Shown here: positions 1 to 11,548 of the stretch, piece after piece
How the letters are laid out: the number at the start of each line of letters is the position of its first letter
How positions within the stretch are numbered: the stretch's first letter is position 1
Origin: Saccoglossus kowalevskii
Lineage: Eukaryota; Hemichordata; Enteropneusta; Harrimaniidae
Direction of reading: 5' to 3'
Assembly (NCBI RefSeq): GCF_000003605.2
Contig: NW_003156746.1
Coordinates: 200,804 to 225,679 of the forward strand
Length of the DNA: 24,876 nt
Notes under the pieces: model-generated
Databases searched by the model: none
What the model was told of the DNA's origin: nothing
The model's input: only the letters and a program-made list of their open reading frames with translations
Position numbers and translations under genes: made by a program

Positions 1-740
1 TGGTGCATAGATTTCAAGCTTTTTCGCATTGTGGGCAAAACTAAAAAATGTTTAAACAAATTTTTACTCCAACGGCATTTTAAAACTGAAGTAAACATTT
101 TTCGTTTCGATGTAATGATTATCGTGCTGAAAGAATTGTGATGCAATTGACAAACAACACTGTTGTTGCTGTCATCGATAACTAACTTTTCAGTGCCAAA
201 ATACACAAACATAAAACACTCGGTTAATTAAAAATAAAAAAAATACCCTGGAAATTACCGAAAAATCGGCAATGAGATGCTGTTTTTAAACACCGCAGAA
301 AAATCATGCACTCTGCGATGCCATCTTGGTTACCTTAATCGGAAACCCCCTTGTCAGCTAGCATGCACCGGTAACGATGTCGCAAACTACGTTGTATGGT
401 CGTGATTACGAGCTCGAATCACAGAATGGTAGATAAGGTCAACTGTACTAATAATGTCGCCTCGGTATATGTCACATGTCCAAGTCTTTACAAGATACTC
501 GTATATTATATTATATACAGATACATCTGAAACAATGTTTCTATTGGAGAAAGGGCCCATTGCCCTGTTCCTGAAGCATATTTCCAGGCTGCATTCTCGC
601 ATTCAAGATCAAACAAATCAAAAATGTTATTATACATACATGCATTAATAATTATAAAAATGTCATAATAAAACACAAAACCGATACATTCATCTGATTT
701 GATTCATGCAACGTATTTGTGTTCAACAAACAAATTAGAA
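1..740. other. non-coding, nothing recognised
   Basis: A+T-rich sequence. Only short overlapping open frames on opposite strands around 387-648 are present, and neither shows a recognisable motif or a splice context. I see no gene or repeat here apart from short A/T runs. Confidence 0.5.
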
Positions 741-754
741 TAGTCATATCAATA

Positions 755-1007
755 TACTGTAAAACATGTTGAAAAAGCGACATGCAATATTAGCGAATCT
801 CTCGTCACTGTTGATTTCCTGTTTTCACAATATTTGTCTGTCGCGTGCCAAAACAAATGCGCAGTTATCGCCTCCATAAATACAAGGAAAAACTGTCAAG
901 CCTTGGCCATTTTTAATTTATAATAAAGTCATTATCGACATCTTGAATTAGCGAATCAGTTTTCTCGCTAAATTGACATGCCCGCGAAAAAGACATGTTT
1001 TACAGTA
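755..1007. mobile_element. miniature inverted-repeat element (MITE-like)
   Basis: A perfect 19-bp inverted repeat, AATATACTGTAAAACATGT at 751-769 and its reverse complement at 993-1011, bounds a non-coding interior. Read as TACTGT...ACAGTA, the element is 253 bp long and flanked by TA on both sides, which fits a TA target-site duplication. Because the flank is itself part of the palindrome (AATA/TATT), the exact boundary is ambiguous by 2-4 bases. Inside the termini both arms carry related words (GAAAAAGCGACATGC on the left, GACATGCCCGCGAAAAAGACATG on the right, and TTAGCGAAT in both halves). There is no transposase, so it would be non-autonomous. TA targeting fits Tc1/mariner-like or other TA-inserting families, but I cannot assign one. 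Confidence 0.65.
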
Positions 1008-1259
1008 TATTACTATGAAATTCATGAATCTACTCCCCCCCTCCACTTGTATACATTTTATTTATGCATTATAATTACAATTTATGTACCTATTAACAGA
1101 TTAGATTCTTGCATTCTTTCGGTCAATGTAATCGAATAATAACCGTCGGACAAGACACGTTATATCATTTTCCACACCTGCTCTCACACGTGTAATTAAG
1201 TAATCTACGATTGCTGCTTTTGCGCAAGTGTCGTACATTATCACATGATCTGTGCTGTT

Positions 1260-1263
<4 letters not shown>

Positions 1264-1330
<67 letters not shown>
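1264..1330. repeat. (AT)n microsatellite
   Basis: An uninterrupted AT dinucleotide array of about 33 units. Tyr-Ile open frames read through it on both strands are artefacts of the repeat. Such tracts can extrude as cruciforms and are unstable in length. Confidence 0.97.
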
Positions 1331-1331
<1 letters not shown>

Positions 1332-3060
1332 TTAAAACATACATATACACGGACGGCACGACTGTATTCTCTAGATTTGTTAACCCACAGCGAGAAAGTT
1401 GAACCCTGTCTTGCCTCTGTCACCAGTGCTCTTCTCGAGTCGACACACCAGTAAATCAACATTGGCCAGGGTCATCATTAAATATTATGTATTCCAAAAC
1501 ATTACTTCACAGGAATATGACGTAATCCGGTAAGAAATATACCACTTCATCAATTAATTAGACAATTACTGCACATTATTTACACATTGGCGTTAGTTTT
1601 AATATATGCATTATATTCACTCTACATAAGCGCATCCAACATACAGTGGGGTCAAATTTCACACCATCTGCGACGCTGTATACACACTGCACCTTGCTAC
1701 AAGTTTTTTTTTCTCCGTACAATCTGTATTTTGTTTTTCTCATATGATATTTTGCTTTCGAGTTGACGAAACAGTTCATGAAGTATTTAATATTCAATCA
1801 CTGTGTGAATGTGACTGTTCATTAAACATGTATGAACAAATTCAAAAGCTGATGTCGTGAAGCATGCTATAATTCATGGTGTCTGGCACATATATAGACG
1901 GGATAATTTGTAAATCAGGACAGGGCAAGAACGAGGATGTACGCAAAGAAGGGCTAAACGCAGTCGAGCCGGTTATTTAAGTGAATACCTCTTTCTACCC
2001 GCAACAATAAGTGATCCTATATTTGATTATAATATCACGAAAAACCGACATATTGAATGTACATGCAATGGTAGCTACTAAGGGAAGAGTGAAATCGACA
2101 ATGTAGTTAGCCCATCGCAGACGTATGTATGTCAGTTTCTGTACAAATAAAAACATTGGATATTGCTGACTTAAGGTAGCGAGAGGGGAAACATAATTTA
2201 TAGTTTAATGGAGTTTAGGACTTTCCTCACATGTTCGACTGTTCATGCGTTGACCTCGAGAACTGTCCAGTTGTAGTCTAACAACATGACTGGCCGAGGT
2301 ACGGATTAACCAATGAGCTCACGGCGTTTCAATAATATGCAGCGCACGGCATAGGGTTGTACGTGTCCATCTTTTCGGAAAATGTCGAATAGTGGATGGC
2401 AATAAAGAGCATGGGAATAATAGGAAAAACAGTATGTGCTATCGTCGTTTGTCGTGTGTTACGAATCTAGATTGAATAATCTAAATAGTAACGTAGTTGC
2501 TAAGCGTGCTGTTCAACAATACACAGTGTAATACATGATGTGAAACACGAATATCGTAAAAAACTGAAAGCCTTACTCGACCACGATGATAATAAAATTC
2601 CACTTATCCAATTTGATAAGGTGTTACGTTATGATATTGAATCTCGTTCCATTCCTCCGTTGTCATATCCTTAAATGCATCACGTGAATGAACATTACCC
2701 GGGGGGGGGCATATTCCAACTGTACAATGTGGATAGACTTAAATTATTCTTTATTACAACGAATGCCTATATAGTTTTTGTATTAACAAATACATTTTTG
2801 GGTTTAATAATATTAATTATTTTAAAAATAATACCATAGAAAATGTACAACTTTGTATTTTCTTATAATTAAATCTAAAAACACATCGAAGTAATCAAAA
2901 TTGCAAACATTAAATTAATTTTCAGCGTAAATGTGTTTCACAGTACTTAAGATACGTTTGCATTGCAAATAAATATGCAATAATATTGCTAGTATACGAT
3001 GTATTTGCAAATAAAACAGCTCCTCTTTACTTTATAAATTTAAGTTTTAATGGAATATAG
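1331..3060. other. gene-free stretch
   Basis: No coding frame longer than about 70 codons and none with a recognisable motif. The only simple-sequence feature is a run of nine G preceded by CCC at 2698-2709. The last 300 bases are very A+T-rich. Confidence 0.5.
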
Positions 3061-3120
3061 AGCAACGCATCTGAGGAGTAGTCTCATAGCAACCGCTACT
3101 ACAATACAGCGCATGTCTGC

Positions 3121-3225
3121 CTTTCTAGCGGTTTAGGCCTAACCTTATAAGTCGCGCGCGTCAGTGCTACACTGCGCGTATGAACGTGTTGTTCAAATAC
3201 GCGTGCCCGCGACGACCACAAACGC
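3121..3225. promoter_or_regulatory. CpG-dense TATA-bearing promoter candidate
   Basis: Within otherwise A+T-rich DNA this stretch packs about 13 CpG dinucleotides into roughly 100 bases (GTCGCGCGCG, CTGCGCG, ACGCGTGCCCGCGACG). A TATA-like TTATAAG lies at about 3145-3151, just before the CpG cluster. An AGCAAC half-site, resembling part of an RFX X-box, sits near 3087. The combination resembles a core promoter but no transcript is known. An ATG followed by a strong splice donor lies about 450 bp downstream on the plus strand. Confidence 0.3.
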
Positions 3226-3663
3226 TTTATTGTTTACATGCACACTAACACGCAGTTGTACTCTATGCAGGAAATGAAGCAATCTTATCGGACGACCGTA
3301 AATATTGCGCGTTACTCTTAAGTGCTAACACCATCGACGCAACTCGCGACGCACCCATCACTCTTTTTTTGTTTCCACAATTAATCATCTCTAAGTGCTT
3401 TTAAAAAATTACATTTCAGCATGAGAACCGGATTAGAATAGATACTTTAATAAATCATCGAAACAGACAACCTTGAATTTTGAAACATCTCGTATTTTAA
3501 CGATCATCCCCAAACACCAATGTCTACATGATGCATGTCAGACACCATGTTTTATATCGTTTAATGTGTAAATCGTTTCCGTCACACATACGCCACAGAA
3601 TACGCAAGTAGATACACACATATTGCGAGAGACAATAATAATAACTTTCTAATTTAAATATCT

Positions 3664-3709
3664 ATGCACGTTGATTCTGTGGCGTTAATTGCAATCACGT
3701 TCGAAAAAG
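3664..3709 (+). CDS. candidate short first coding exon
   Basis: An ATG at 3664 opens a frame of 15 codons (MHVDSVALIAITFEK) plus one base. It runs directly into AAAAAG|GTAAGT, a near-consensus splice donor at 3710. An in-frame stop lies just upstream of the ATG, so this would be a first coding exon with a phase-1 intron. It follows the CpG-dense promoter candidate by about 450 bp. No family can be recognised from 15 residues, and I cannot point to a partner exon with confidence. It may be a chance donor. Confidence 0.2.
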
Positions 3710-3710
3710 G

Positions 3711-6700
3711 TAAGTTCGAGACAATCCCAAGTCGTACGTCAGGTTGGATATATTTGTAACTTATCACCGATTGTTTTGAATATAACATTGTGAGAATAAA
3801 GTTGGTTCCTCTATCGTTATATTTAAGGCCGTATGGTTTCTTTTATATACGATCATCTTCATAATTGTAAGTCAAACACACACATGCCTATGGCTGCATA
3901 TTCTCATTATGTTTAATTTGATCAGAATGTTAGGAACTTAGAATATCTGAAAAAAATACTGTATTAAAAGATCCTCTAATGACTTACTAATTTGGCTAAT
4001 TTTTGGAACATATGCCCCAGAATGATTAAACCAAATAGCAAATATGTATATATGTGTATCCACCATTTTTTTGGACTTACACTGTATGCATAAGGGAACA
4101 GTTTCATGACACCTTCTCTGATTTGATAATATTACTAGATTACTAGTGTGTGAAAACCTATCATATTGGCGACGTGGAATTATATTAAATGTCACCCTTG
4201 GCGGCAAGTACAGCAACAAATATCTATGTATAAAGTGAGGGCCGATGTCATTCTACACTATCGCACCTCTTGCACTCCAATTGCATACATGTAACTAAAC
4301 TTTACTATGCTATATAACCCACTTCTTTTGAACCAAATACTTCTTACCTTAACGCATATAAAACACGTACAACTGTGTTCACGACAGCTTAATACATTTG
4401 CAGACACAAAGGTCGAGACTTTAGGTAATTCTTGGCGAGTTTAGCGTGCGGCCTCTTAGTCACGTCTTTGAGTATATTCCGCTCGTTGGACGGAGTGTTC
4501 AACATCGGCGCCATGTGTAGTAATTGGTGAAACGAAAGTGTTGATCAATTACATCAAAACGAGTGCATTTCATACAACTTTAGCGTCACACCAACCGTGA
4601 ATTCTGCAAGGTAACACATTTATGTGCAACGATACGATTGATGATGACATTCTATTTCTAACATATTCAGAAAGACCGACCCTAAAGGAAATCTATATCA
4701 ATGAAACACGTTATGGATAACACAATACATTAATGTGGATAGCTGCAATGTTCCAAACATTGTTTCAGGCTTGAATGGAAGTGTACCGAGTCATATTTGG
4801 TACAACAAAAAATGTATGGCATAACGTGCGATTCAGAATTAAACCGTCAGTATTTAATAAAACAATACCAACCGGTTATAGGAAAAGTCACATACATGGA
4901 TACAAAACGTGCGTCCTTTATAATCACAATTAACCATTTCATTTCATTTGATAAAGCATTTCTTTTACTAATCGATTATTAATTATCAATTTATATTCAT
5001 CTTTCTATACACTAATGTGTCGATACTGACACATTATTTATCTTCAGACTTACACACATTACGATGTCGAAAAAGTAGTGATACGTATCCTGAGTCAGAA
5101 TAATCGGAGAGTTTCATTCATGTCCTTCAGAAAAATAAATCATGCGCTTTCACAGGAATGTACGGTTCAGTTATTCCTACACTGGCTTCAACTCATCAAG
5201 ATGTTTATTGATTCTCTCCTCGTTTCACCCATTCACTGAACCAAGCAGCATATGTACGGGAGTGTGTTCGCACATGCACATTCGAAATTGAAGAGACTGT
5301 GAACAACTTAGACCTTTGGATAGGTCAACTATCGCCCAAGTTGTTCCAAAAAAGCAAGGGCTATTCCCACAATGCCACAAGAAACTGGGATTGTGGTATC
5401 AACACGTGTGTAGTTTTTGTTGTATTTGTTGAACTCACAGGGTAGTATTAGGAAACAATGCTACATAATTGTGACTAATCATGCTGAAACGAACACACAT
5501 TCATATTCCCCATTGCCAGTGTTGCGTATGTGTATACTATATGCTTGTTTAGCTAGCTAATTGCATGGTCATTATTCCCGAGATGAAATGCTCTTTTTTG
5601 CAAATTTGAGAGCGAAATGTGTATAGTATTTCATATTGAAGACAAAATCACAAATTAGCGCCCGCAACCTTTGACATCGTTATAATGTTAAGACCATCTA
5701 CGCTGTGGCGGTGAAAGTGATTAACATGAAAAAAGGAGAACATACATTCGGCGTACAAAAAAACAAACAAAAACAAACCAAAAGACTTTATCTAGGGAAC
5801 AGTATTGCCCGGGGCAGTTTTGAAAGCATGGTCTTTTGAATACGTTTAATGACGCTTTTCAATGTGAAAGTGAATCAAACATAAATATTGTAATGAGACC
5901 TTGAGGATATCGGCACCAACATAGTCATATACTTCGCCATATTCAATAACAATGTACTGTTGCCGCAACAAATGTTTCCATGTACCTCACACACAATCAA
6001 CATCATTAAACATATTAGTTGAATACTCCAATCATTTCCATTCAAAAACAGTATTACGCCTATATTATAAGTTTTTGGAGCGTTAATTTTTTGTACGGAT
6101 AACAATTGAAGAAATTAAGTTAAACTTTTCGGTGATTGATGTTGTTGGAACATTTTATTACTGACAGATAACGAGTACTGTACTGAGTATCACATGCGTA
6201 AGCATAGCTTCTGGTCTATGAAGTTGATTAATGCAAATATTCAAGCCATTCCCATGATTGTACAAGCCGCCATGAAGGGATAATGAGTTGCTGGAAACCT
6301 TTAAACAACATGTTTGCATGAAATAATGTGTTATCCTTGATCCGATTCGTGCATTTCTCGGAAAACTTCGTGTCTTCGGGTTAAACAAGGGAAAGCCGTC
6401 CACGTTGTGTTATTTAGCATGTACATTACATATTCCACGATACATAAGCTAAATGTATAATGGGTAGCTAGCTAGTAGTTGCACTTTGCTAACGGTATAG
6501 TGGTTAACGGCGCCAAGAAACCTTTACATAAATACGGGATGTTATTCTCCAGGGGCAATATGCGTAACTTTGTTAATACAGATCGCTCGACGTTACATGT
6601 GGGTGGATCTATACTTTCGATTTATTGGTTTTCAGTACATGCATATCATTCGTTCTCACGTAAATCGAATTACTATAGCGTATTTTCGCTGAGTCAAAGT

Positions 6701-7789
6701 TTTTAGTTATAACAAACAAGAAACATCAATAAAAAACAAATCAATGAAGGGTAGTAACCAACATTGCTAAAATACACACACGAACACACGAAGGCCACTT
6801 TAATTATTATTATCGCAATATTCATGTTGCGTTCCAAAGATTGCCAAAACATGAAAAAAACATACACAAATTGTCTAGATCTTTACTAAAATGGAAAAAA
6901 GACCTATATTAAATCAAACGTTAATATTTGTGAGTAATTATAGCATAGCAAGTGCAAATATAAACACATTGAAATCTGTTTGAAATGTACGACTACTTAT
7001 TCAATAATTAATTCTAAGAACAAGATAAATCTCCATCATCTTACAGTGCATTGAAAGTGATATGTATGAAAATGTGAAAAAAACACATCAGCCACTGACC
7101 TCATTCTTACCCACGTACGTTGCCCCCACGGAAATAATCTTCACGAAGAGTTGAAACTAATTCAAATCTCAGCATTTCTAGCCTTCAACGTGTTATATAT
7201 TAAATATGTTGTGCTTCGGACATTGATTGAAACGCACGCAATTAAGAAACGAGTATGAAAGAATTAAAAAAAACAACATTTGTAACGACGCTATGTTTTA
7301 AACAACGTTATTCTGTCTGTTCATTCTTCACGTAAACTCATATGATACCTTACCGAGTACAACTGACTACAATAGTATACATTACATTCACACGACACGG
7401 TATTAACATTTAGGCGACTACAAAAAATACAAGAGTTGCAAAAATTTGATAATTACAATTAAGAATAAAGCTGAGAAATATTTGATTGTATGAAAATGAA
7501 AATTTCGCGACATGTTTTTGCGGATTCGCGATTGTTTCGTATAATCCCGAACAGTGCCGATTCTGGGCGAATGCACGCGCGTCGGAACAGAAAAGCGTAG
7601 TCCAATTAATGTCGAATAAACAGTCAAGTGCATAATTCAACGTTTACTACGTATTTCTTTCAATTTGCAAACAATCGAACGCTTCTCATGATAACAGACC
7701 CATAATATCAGAGTGCAAGCTGTGTTGCTTCATACAATGGTACGCATAAGTAACAGCGGCATCCCATTCTACAATTTTACTCCTACTGT
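3711..7789. other. gene desert upstream of the GPCR 3' end
   Basis: About 4 kb without a supportable gene. Open frames here are all under 95 codons, lack motifs and lie in both strands as expected by chance. A nested inverted repeat lies at 5301-5346. I find no AATAAA or ATTAAA for the minus-strand GPCR within about 590 bases beyond its stop; the first ATTAAA on that strand is near 6797. Confidence 0.5.
5301..5346. repeat. nested inverted repeat
   Basis: GAACAACTT (5301-5309) pairs with AAGTTGTTC (5338-5346). Inside it, GACCT (5311-5315) pairs with AGGTC (5322-5326). It could fold as a small stem with an inner hairpin, but an inverted repeat of this size is not rare by chance. Confidence 0.35.
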
Positions 7790-8887
7790 TCAGAGAGATG
7801 TTAAAATATTCATCTGAATTCCGAGTTGAGGATCTACGTGAACAATACTTCCGCCACTAATCTCTACATTTTTCGTGGATGACCGTGAGCGATGTGCTGC
7901 GTATTGGCACTGCGCGTACTGCTGAGCCAGTCGACGAGAGAATGCCAGTCTGAAAGCGATACGATGATTACCACTTGGAAGGTTGTACACAAACGGGTTA
8001 AGGGCAAAGTTAATAATCATCATGACTGGGGAAAGAGTGATCATGCAGTAATCAAACTCGCTATTGAAAGCTACATCAGGGTAGAAAAATGTGATCGTTG
8101 ATATTAAGAGAATGTATACACTTGGAGCAATGCATACAAAGAACACCACGACGATAATTAAACAAATACCCAGGACTTGTCGCTCTTCTCTCAGTCGCGC
8201 CGGTGCATGGGCCACGCCCTCCGATGCTCTTTGCAGACATTTCACGGCAAATTCCTTTGCAATCAAACTATAGAGGAGTATCACAAAAAGCAGGAAAAAT
8301 ACAGTCACACAGGCAAATATCGAAATGATTACTGTTGCAGCGATGCGACCGTATAACACAGTGACAACTAGGTACTCGCAGAGCCCCAATAGTAGCCCGA
8401 CGATCCAAGTGATGGTGATCATTGCCAGCACGCGCACTTTGTAATGATCTCCACTGGGCTGCATTGGTCTACACAGTGCGTTATAGCGATCAACACTAAT
8501 CATGGCCACTGTTAAAATAGAAGTGAAAGTACCAGTGTCCATCATGAACGACCTCAGGAACACGAAGGTGTCTGTGTCGGCGAATGAAAACGGGTACACC
8601 AGAGGTTGTAGCAAAAAGCTAATCAAACATAGCACATCAGCAACCGCCAAATTGATTATATAATAGTTTGGCAAGGTTCGCATTGATTCAACTCTGCCGA
8701 CAACGAAAATGAAAGCAGCGTTTCCTAGGAAACCAATGGAGCCGAAAGTGATAACTAAGATGAGCATTGTAGTGTTGCCGATTCCGCAAATTGTAATGGA
8801 CAATTCACACTTATCTCGAGACTCGTTGTAGAGAAGAGCGTTCGACGTGCAATTATTGTAGTACAATTCGTCATATACCAGCGGCAT
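7790..8887 (-). CDS. orphan rhodopsin-class (class A) G-protein-coupled receptor
   Basis: A seven-helix membrane receptor of 365 residues from the first ATG (8887). The N-terminus is extracellular with three glycosylation sequons (NCT 12, NES 21, NTT 38). Class A landmarks follow in order: GFLGN in helix 1 (N56), NLAVAD in helix 2 (D84), SVDRY ending helix 3 (133-135), W161 in helix 4, Tyr206 in helix 5, NPFVY ending helix 7 (297-301), then an amphipathic helix 8 and a basic, Ser-rich tail. Unusual points: no cysteine at the helix-3 position expected for the class A disulfide, a very short second extracellular loop with no cysteine, no conserved helix-5 proline, and CIAP in place of CWxP in helix 6 (252-255). 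The first three also occur in melanocortin and lysophospholipid-type receptors, but the rest gives no firm placement. The ligand is unknown. The frame stays open for 34 codons upstream without an ATG, so the true start is unsettled. Confidence 0.93.
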   Translation of the reverse strand: MPLVYDELYYNNCTSNALLYNESRDKCELSITICGIGNTTMLILVITFGSIGFLGNAAFIFVVGRVESMRTLPNYYIINLAVADVLCLISFLLQPLVYPFSFADTDTFVFLRSFMMDTGTFTSILTVAMISVDRYNALCRPMQPSGDHYKVRVLAMITITWIVGLLLGLCEYLVVTVLYGRIAATVIISIFACVTVFFLLFVILLYSLIAKEFAVKCLQRASEGVAHAPARLREERQVLGICLIIVVVFFVCIAPSVYILLISTITFFYPDVAFNSEFDYCMITLSPVMMIINFALNPFVYNLPSGNHRIAFRLAFSRRLAQQYAQCQYAAHRSRSSTKNVEISGGSIVHVDPQLGIQMNILTSL

Positions 8888-9074
8888 GTTGTGTGCGGTG
8901 ATTACTCCAATTCGGCGGCGAGTGCAGACTGACCCGATGAACGGTGATGAGAAGAAAACAATTATCAGAAGCGCCTGCAACTTCAACAGTTAGGGTGGTT
9001 CTAAGTAACGCAGTCGACAAACAAACTCCTCACTACCAGCGACGGCCGTTCTTCGTCTGATCGCGACCACTTAC

Positions 9075-9137
9075 ACTGCAAGTATTGAAATCCTGTGTTC
9101 CAATGACCACGCGGCAAGCACAAATGCTAATACTCAT
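9075..9137 (-). CDS. possible upstream coding exon of the GPCR gene
   Basis: On the minus strand an ATG at 9137 opens 21 codons (MSISICACRVVIGTQDFNTC plus Ser) that end exactly at AGT|GTAAGTGG, a strong donor at 9074. The GPCR frame extends upstream of its first ATG to a TTGCAG|GCG acceptor-like site at 8975, preceded by a CTAAC branch-point-like word at 8989-8993. Joining the two removes a 100-base intron in phase 0 and keeps the frame open through a hydrophobic stretch, LLIIVFFSSPFIGS. The polypyrimidine tract is poor and the joined N-terminus is not a textbook signal peptide. The alternatives are that the exon is 5' UTR, or that translation starts at the ATG at 8887. Confidence 0.25.
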
Positions 9138-11548
9138 CCCTGCCTGAATCGTATCATTAGACGGCACGGATTTAAGCTGTTCATCCGGCAACGTTCATTG
9201 GACAATTGATATTTAAATAATTACGCAAATGGGATATTATCAATCGATTTAGTTTCATCAGTCATATTCATAATTACCACCCCACGCTATATTTAGATAT
9301 AACCACGTATCGAATATCGTTTTTTATTTTACTCAAGGCGTAATATTATTTACAATTATCCTTGCATTTGTAGGGGAATGGTGAATGCAATGACGTCATG
9401 ATTGGTGTCAGACACAATTCCATGGCTTCGAGACTTGACAAATGATCTACGATCTAGCGAACAATACAAAGTCGCACTCTCTAAAACATAACGTTTGTGA
9501 CATTTCGAGAGTGTTAATTTCACGATTATATTATCATAAAAAGTGTGCTCGCTATATAATTTTGTGTTCGTGACCGTCTGACATTTCACCGTGCATAGCA
9601 AGAAGTCTACTGTTTAATCAGACACAGGCAGTCATGTGACTACGCACGCACGTCGTGACATGGCAGTTTGCGCCTTCTTAGTCTTCAACCTTGTATTAAC
9701 CATTATATATAGTTTCTGTGTGTGATTATGGAGGAAGAGGGAAGGACATTCGTTATTAACTCGCTAATATAGCTAACTTCCATCATTTGCGGTGTTAACA
9801 GTTGCCGATTTGATTCTAACCAAGTAGAACCTTTATAGACACACTCCGAAACAGATTAAAAAGTATGCAAAGGATTGTTATCATTTTTATTATCATCCAC
9901 TTTCGTATTTCCGTACGCTGTCCTCATGAATTTACTATATTGACAACAAGTCGAATTTTGCGTTAACACTATTATAAACATCGCCAATCACTATGTTCCA
10001 ATAATTTCGTAATTATACTGCTGTGTCAAATTCATTGAAAAAAAACGTTGTTAAAATTCGGTCGCTGATATGGACTGTCTAATTTTACTATTTGTTTATA
10101 ATTTACATATTATTGTGGTCAAACGTTAGCGAGCAGAACATTTTATCCAGGTCAAAAGTTTCAATATGTAGTTCTCAAGATACTCATTTATTAAATACAA
10201 ATTAGAAATTCTCTATTTGAGTAATACGAAACATTTCTCAATTTAACTTTCAGGATTTGAAGACTTGAAGACATTTTTCATACCAAAACATGGAGATTTA
10301 CTTACATTCTTTCCATATGCTGGAATAAAAAAAAGGCATATAGTCTTTGATTTGCATATTTATAGGGAAAATGTCGAGATAGGAGAACATTTTTGCCAGG
10401 ATTATTTGCCGGATAGGTTATTTAGTACATAAATATACGAGGTTTTCAAAAATCGACTTAATAATTAAAGACCAACATAATAGAAATGCCTATTATTAAG
10501 CAAAGTACAGTCAGATATAGTTTACCCAATATCACACATGACTTACATCATAAATGTATCCCTCCGCAGTACACTCATAAGATAACCTTGACGTTAGCGA
10601 AATATAATACGGACTTACTTACCAGTCTTACGGAAAATGCATATTTTCATTATTGAAACTGCAATCTATAGAGAAGTATATATATATCCTTGAAAAATAA
10701 TCAGTGAAATGCCAAACGTTTGCAATATAACACATTCATGATAACTAACAGCAAACGTATCACATAATCAAGCAAATATTTATAAAGGTGACATGTTTGT
10801 GTGTAACATTTCAAAGAAAAAGCATTGATAATAAAGGCTGTGTATTAATTTGAAACTAAATTTGTGCTTGGCATATGTAAAGCTGATTAAGTATATTATT
10901 TACTGTAATTCAAACCTTCTATGATTTTACTCGTCTTACTTACCTTACCAAAATTGGATTCAGTGGGCTAAATGTCAGTATTCGGCCCGCGGTGAGAAAT
11001 TTAGCACACCAGATGTCAATAAAATCGGTCACCTAAGGGGTCCAGTACTCCCTATTGCCAGGACAGAGAGGTAATTTCTTCTGATTTTGTTTATAAAGTA
11101 GCTAGCTGAATTACTCAGAATTCCACATGGCCGTGTCCGCCATTTTAATGGTTGTGTTTTCATTTTTTTCATGTTTTAAATTACAAATCATAGACGTCTA
11201 GACGTCTTTATTGCGTGAATACTAATATACTCTTTTCTTCGGAAAAACGATTGTTTGACCTTAGGGGGCTGCACGGTGTGATATAAATTGTGTGAATTCC
11301 CAAGTCAGTAAATTGGTCGATGCTACACACATTTATTTGAGGGCACTGTCCTTCACGCTGAATAAGGGGCGGCATGTGGTGTCAACTATTCTGATTTAAC
11401 GAGAAGTGTTTCAGTTTATAACTCGGAGCTGCACTCGATAGATGAATGCAAAAATCAGGGCCACCCCACGTCTACACGGCCGATATTACTCATAATGTTG
11501 TAGTGTAGTACTTTCCAGTTTATTAAGTGACATTCTGCAATTAATTCA
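9138..11548. other. gene-free stretch upstream of the GPCR
   Basis: No coding frame is supportable. On the minus strand, the GPCR strand, strong donor-like sites occur: CTG|GTAAGT with its GT at 10622-10621, and tandem TTTTG|GTAAG|GTAAGTAAG with GTs at 10948-10947 and 10943-10942. A 36-base segment at 10623-10658 lies between a TTGCAG acceptor-like site and the first of these donors. They could belong to 5' UTR exons of the receptor gene, but this is inference. The rest is A+T-rich with no recognised repeat. Confidence 0.35.

Noticed and set aside
1165-1462. Open frames on both strands through the AT array (Tyr-Ile repeats)
   Set aside because: Product of a dinucleotide repeat with no stop in any frame; not coding.
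3938-4219. 93-codon minus-strand frame
   Set aside because: No motif, no good start context, no splice sites; length is within chance for this much DNA.
7410-7640. Two overlapping minus-strand frames just beyond the GPCR stop
   Set aside because: Frames overlap each other and lie in the likely 3' UTR; no domain.
7892-8273. Plus-strand frames opposite the GPCR
   Set aside because: Antisense shadows of the receptor coding sequence.
9360-9601. 81-codon minus-strand frame upstream of the GPCR
   Set aside because: No motif, no donor or acceptor at its ends and not in frame with the receptor through any evident splice.
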